Source: CAZEHS01 sp964649745
GTDB lineage: Bacteria; Bacillota; Clostridia; Peptostreptococcales; Acidaminobacteraceae
Reading direction: 5' to 3'
Length of the DNA: 64,000 bases
Assembly (NCBI GenBank): GCA_964649745.1
Contig: CAZYQI010000012.1
Coordinates: 1-64,000, forward strand
The notes beneath the pieces are model-generated. The model ran no database searches. It was given only the letters and a program-made list of their open reading frames with translations, and was not told the origin of the DNA. Shown here piece after piece: positions 60,948 to 64,000 of this stretch. A program made the position numbers and the translations under genes. Each line of letters begins with the position of its first letter. Within the stretch, counting starts at the first letter, position 1.

Positions 60948-61121
60948 ATGGGCATACGAAGAACGCCCACGGATCGGGAGTGGATCCTCCGAGCCAAGGA
61001 ACTTCTGATTCGTCGGAACGGTTGCACGGAACAGGTGGCATATGCAAGGCTCCGGAAAATGAGCATGGATGCATGCATCTCATTGGCGGATGTGGCAAAG
61101 GGTGTGGCTACCGCGGAGTAA
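60948..61121 (+). CDS. Stand-alone ANTAR-domain protein (57 residues)
   Basis: A short frame, ATG 60948 after AAGGAG (60935-60940), encodes a 57-residue protein. Its sequence from residue 12 on follows the ANTAR RNA-binding domain: AKELLIRRNGCTEQVAYARL, then RKMSMDACISLADVAKGV. The AKxLL helix, the AYxxLRxxSM core and the terminal LADVA helix are in order. ANTAR proteins normally carry a sensor or coiled-coil dimerisation part, which is absent here. It lies 15 bases after gdhA and ends before a bidirectional-looking terminator. The gdhA leader has matching RNA hexaloops, so autogenous operon control is likely. Could also be a degraded fragment. Confidence 0.75.
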   Translation: MGIRRTPTDREWILRAKELLIRRNGCTEQVAYARLRKMSMDACISLADVAKGVATAE

Positions 61122-61135
61122 TGAGTGGAATAAAA

Positions 61136-61172
61136 AGTAGAGCGGCGGAATTTCGACTCCTGCCGCTCTACT
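61136..61172. terminator. Terminator between the ANTAR gene and the GGDEF gene
   Basis: An 11-bp perfect stem (AGTAGAGCGGC / GCCGCTCTACT) with a 15-base loop is followed by TCTTTCT. On the minus strand TTTTTA follows, so it may serve both converging genes. Confidence 0.85.
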
Positions 61173-63291
61173 TCTTTCTATAGCCGCATTCCACACGGTT
61201 TCGGCCGTTTTCCTTGCCCCTTAAAAGCATCTGGTCAGCCCTTTGAATGCTCAGATCTACCCCGAGATACTGATCGAATTCTTCGACTCCAAAGGTCATG
61301 GTTGCGCGGCAGGGAATGTCATGATATTCGAATGTCGATTGCTCCAGCAGCTCGCGGATGCGCTCGGCCACAGAACAGGCTTCACCCAGCCCTGTACCGG
61401 GAAGCAGGATGAGAAATTCCTCGCCTCCCCAGCGGCAGAGGATATCTGATTCGCGGCACCCGGTCTGCAGAGTCTCTGCGACCTTGATCAGTACAAAATC
61501 GCCGCAGTCGTGTCCGTAAGTGTCGTTGAAAAGTTTGAATCGATCGATATCGCCGATAATGAAGGAGAAGGGCTCGCTTTCACGATGAAAGCGATGGGTC
61601 TGTTCATGAATCCGTTCCATAATGTAGCGGCGGTTGTAGAGGCCGGTAAGTGAGTCTGTAATGGCGGCGTGCTTCAATTGTTCCATCATTTCAGTGAGAT
61701 CGGAATTTTTTTGTTCGATGGTATGGCTTGCGGCAAGGAGCGCCGCTTCATTCAGTTTGCGGTCGGTGATGTCTCTTGCGGCGGCAATGATGACTCCCAT
61801 ATCTGAATTTCCATAAGCGTTCCATTCAAGCCAACGGAGGCTGTTATCCCACGCAATGTAACGATTGATAAAGCCTACGACACTCCCGCCCATTTTAAGG
61901 GTACGAATAACTTCGCGGCTGGCCTGGATGTCTTCGTGGAAAACAGTTTCTTCCAGCGACATTCGTAACAGTTCTTCCTCGCTCCATCCCAACGCCTGGG
62001 TCCAACGGGAACTGATTTTTCGGAACCGTCCGTCCATATCCATAATGCAGAGCAAATCCAGGGAGGTGTTGAAAAATATCTCCAATTCATTTTCATAGAG
62101 AGTTCGCTGTTCTAATTCGTGTACAGCTTTTGTATAATGATCAGCTGTGTTCAGAGCGGAGCCGAGAATGGATGCGGCGGATTCCAACAGTTGTACTTCT
62201 CTTTCGTGGTATGGGGAACTGGCGTTTTTCGCAACGTTAAGTATACCCAATACCTTGCCTCCGCTGCGCATGGGGATGCTGGCGTGCTGGCAGTAACCGG
62301 CGGCGGCCATCATCTTGTGAAGCGGCGATTCCTGGGAGGCGCATAGGTCCACGAAGATGGCTTTTTCATTCTGGTAGGCTATTCCGGTAGCCTCCTGCCC
62401 CGGGGCTATTTCACGTACCTTTTCAACGAATTCAGGGGGAAGGCCATAGCTGGCCTCAAGACGTATGGAATCTGTTTCGGGATTATAGATAGAGATTCCG
62501 ACAGCCTCGCATCCGAGGACCTTTTGTATCATATTCAAAGCGCTGTGGACCAGCTCGGGAATCTCCAGATTCCCTGCCAGTTTTTCGTGGATACCGAAGA
62601 GAAAGTCCAGTTCTCTGTTCCTGTTTTCCAAAAGGTGCATCTTTTCGTTGCGTTCAGCGGAGTATCGTCTGACCTGATGGTCGAACATACCGAAATTCCA
62701 TGCCAGAAAGGCGGCCAGGGTTGATAAGAAGGTTACCGTAGTGGCAAAGTCGTTAAATACCGAGGTGATTTCCGGGGACATCAGAAACACCCGGGACAGA
62801 TTGGCGGCACCTAAGATGTAGAAGGCTGTGGAAAGGCTGCCGGCACCTCGTCCGGGGGCTTCGCGCCCGGCCCTGATCAGCTGCATTGCGGCAAAGGCAC
62901 AGATGGTGACAGCGGAGATGGAAACCACTTCTATGCGGATCCAAGTTTGTGGACTAACGATTGAGAACCAGAAAATGAATCCGGATATCACGGACAGAAA
63001 AATGATAAAAAACTTCCAGGGGAAATGGCTTCCGACGGATTCGGTGACCGTAGCTGCAATGAGGATGAAGGAAAGAAGGATCAACATGTTGGCAGGTACC
63101 ACTGAAAGCCAGGGAGAAAGGTAACCCTGGGTTGAAAGCAACAGGAAACCGGCCAATAAACTAAGATTGCTGCCCTCCCACAGACGCTCGTTGCGTGTCC
63201 CGGAATAACTGCTGCTGAAGGGAAGAAGCGCTGAAATTACTGCGATGATAGCGATGGACAGGTAGAGTATAGTTCGGTTGTCAAGGACCAT
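61168..63291 (-). CDS. Membrane diguanylate cyclase (GAF-PAS-GGDEF)
   Basis: A 707-residue protein predicted to make cyclic di-GMP. Residues 1-205 contain about seven membrane helices. A GAF domain (about 235-380), a PAS domain (about 400-520) and a GGDEF domain (about 545-700) follow. The active-site motif is RWGGEEFLIL. The upstream RESD, five residues before GGEEF, matches the inhibitory I-site, so product feedback is expected. AGGAGG precedes the start codon. The other c-di-GMP-related gene in the window is the EAL-HDOD protein at 13.6 kb. Confidence 0.92.
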   Translation of the reverse strand: MVLDNRTILYLSIAIIAVISALLPFSSSYSGTRNERLWEGSNLSLLAGFLLLSTQGYLSPWLSVVPANMLILLSFILIAATVTESVGSHFPWKFFIIFLSVISGFIFWFSIVSPQTWIRIEVVSISAVTICAFAAMQLIRAGREAPGRGAGSLSTAFYILGAANLSRVFLMSPEITSVFNDFATTVTFLSTLAAFLAWNFGMFDHQVRRYSAERNEKMHLLENRNRELDFLFGIHEKLAGNLEIPELVHSALNMIQKVLGCEAVGISIYNPETDSIRLEASYGLPPEFVEKVREIAPGQEATGIAYQNEKAIFVDLCASQESPLHKMMAAAGYCQHASIPMRSGGKVLGILNVAKNASSPYHEREVQLLESAASILGSALNTADHYTKAVHELEQRTLYENELEIFFNTSLDLLCIMDMDGRFRKISSRWTQALGWSEEELLRMSLEETVFHEDIQASREVIRTLKMGGSVVGFINRYIAWDNSLRWLEWNAYGNSDMGVIIAAARDITDRKLNEAALLAASHTIEQKNSDLTEMMEQLKHAAITDSLTGLYNRRYIMERIHEQTHRFHRESEPFSFIIGDIDRFKLFNDTYGHDCGDFVLIKVAETLQTGCRESDILCRWGGEEFLILLPGTGLGEACSVAERIRELLEQSTFEYHDIPCRATMTFGVEEFDQYLGVDLSIQRADQMLLRGKENGRNRVECGYRKK

Positions 63292-63525
63292 GATGTCCTC
63301 CTGTGGGGATAAAGTCTGTGCAAAATTAGTACCCTACACAACGGCAATGCAAGCATAAAAGATATTTTTCATCATAATTGGGGTGGCATCGCCCGAAAAA
63401 TAATTTGGCGGGCGAGAGGAATTTACATTCACGTATCGAATTTAATACAAGGCGTAAGTGTAGGAATTTTGAAAAAGCACGCTGTTTCAGGCACCACACA
63501 TCACACTCAATCGAGGAGGATCAAC

Positions 63526-64000
63526 ATGAAAAACTATTCAGTTGACAAAATCCGCAACATTGTATTGATGGGTCACGGTGGAACCGGGAAGACCTCCCTG
63601 TGCGAATCCATCTTGTTTGGTCTGGGCGTTACAAAGCGTATGGGTAAGGTGGATGATGGCAACACCGTGGCCGATTTCGATAAAGAAGAAATTTATCGAA
63701 AGTTCACAATTGGCACATCGCTCATCCCTATTGAGCATGAAGATCACAAATTCAATCTCCTGGATACGCCGGGGTATTTTGATTTTGTGGGTGAAGTCCG
63801 AGGGGCCATGAAGGCGGCCAGTGGGGCGGTTATCCTAGTGGATGCATCCGCCGGTGTTCAGGTTGGTACAGAGAAGGCTTGGGATATGGCAGAAGCTGCC
63901 GGTATTCCAAGGATCATCTTTATTAACAAAATGGACAAAGAAAACTTAGATGTAGAAAAAGTTTTGAATGATTTGAAAGACAGCTTCGGAAAGAAAATTG
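63526..64000 (+). CDS. Elongation factor G-like GTPase, 5' part
   Basis: The first 158 residues of an EF-G-like translational GTPase, cut by the window end. G1 is GHGGTGKTSL (residues 16-25), G3 is DTPGYFDF near 79, and G4 is NKMDKE near 134. The first residues (NYSVDKIRNIVLMGHGGTGKTSL) and the FTIGTSLIPIEHEDHKFNLLDTPG segment are typical of the EF-G2/EF-G-like group rather than canonical FusA. GAGGAGGA lies before ATG 63526. Confidence 0.9.
   Translation, partial: MKNYSVDKIRNIVLMGHGGTGKTSLCESILFGLGVTKRMGKVDDGNTVADFDKEEIYRKFTIGTSLIPIEHEDHKFNLLDTPGYFDFVGEVRGAMKAASGAVILVDASAGVQVGTEKAWDMAEAAGIPRIIFINKMDKENLDVEKVLNDLKDSFGKKI

Noticed and set aside
1..64000. CRISPR arrays, tRNA, rRNA, transposases, integrases, prophage genes
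   Set aside because: None was recognised on either strand; repeats present are short palindromic elements without regular spacers.

Overview
The window looks like chromosomal DNA of an anaerobic, purine- and amino-acid-using member of the Clostridia (Firmicutes). GC content is moderate and coding density is high. Ribosome binding sites are strong (AGGAGG), TTG and GTG starts are frequent, and promoters are of the sigma-A type. Other pointers are a CIRCE-controlled groESL operon, glycine and guanine riboswitches, three tandem TGTCGAA (Spo0A-box) sequences, an S-layer-homology protein, a bacteriohemerythrin and a giant BadF/HgdC-type activase. The species cannot be fixed from the sequence. No rRNA, tRNA, CRISPR array, transposase or integrase was found.

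Layout. 1-5.2 kb: a four-gene molybdenum hydroxylase (FAD, 2Fe-2S and a molybdopterin subunit split into two overlapping genes) followed by guanine deaminase, i.e. a guanine-to-xanthine-to-urate module. 5.4-10.4 kb: a small gene behind three Spo0A-like boxes, then a tandem glycine riboswitch and gcvT-gcvH-gcvPA-gcvPB. 10.5-20.4 kb: MFS exporter, 8-oxoguanine glycosylase, DUF554 protein, EAL-HDOD protein, CIRCE-groES-groEL, and a sensor kinase, binding lipoprotein and hemerythrin cluster. 20.5-24.1 kb: guanine riboswitch-guaB and guaA, separated by a composite palindromic repeat. 24.1-27.6 kb: a small accessory island (DUF6088 antitoxin, truncated AbiEii toxin, AAA/DUF4143 ATPase) bounded by an inverted pair of TGGAGTCA-N3-TGGAGTCA repeats, with a third copy inside. 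27.7-36.2 kb: prolyl-tRNA editing protein, LytTR two-component pair and a 1816-residue SLH surface protein. 36.4-42.1 kb: MarR-MATE, MFS, EamA and small membrane proteins. 42.3-54.8 kb: the activase, an MgtE-like regulator without a channel, acyl-CoA ligase, YerC, enzyme I of the PTS, WG-repeat lipoprotein and rhomboid protease. 54.9-64 kb: galU-galE, an orphan YezG immunity protein, Gfo/Idh/MocA oxidoreductase, Nif3, gdhA, a tiny ANTAR gene, a GGDEF protein and the start of an EF-G-like gene.

Most interesting system. The gdhA leader contains a good promoter and an intrinsic terminator. Overlapping the terminator are two hairpins whose six-base loops carry A at position 1 and G at position 4, the signature bound by ANTAR antiterminators. 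A 57-residue protein that is essentially a bare ANTAR domain is encoded 15 bases downstream of gdhA. Together they suggest a compact, self-contained antitermination circuit for glutamate dehydrogenase.

Other themes. RNA-level control is common here (glycine and guanine riboswitches, the gdhA leader, structured leaders at 30.6 kb and 38.4 kb). Dispersed palindromic repeats are also common; one supplies the stop codon of the FAD-subunit gene and another sits between guaB and guaA.
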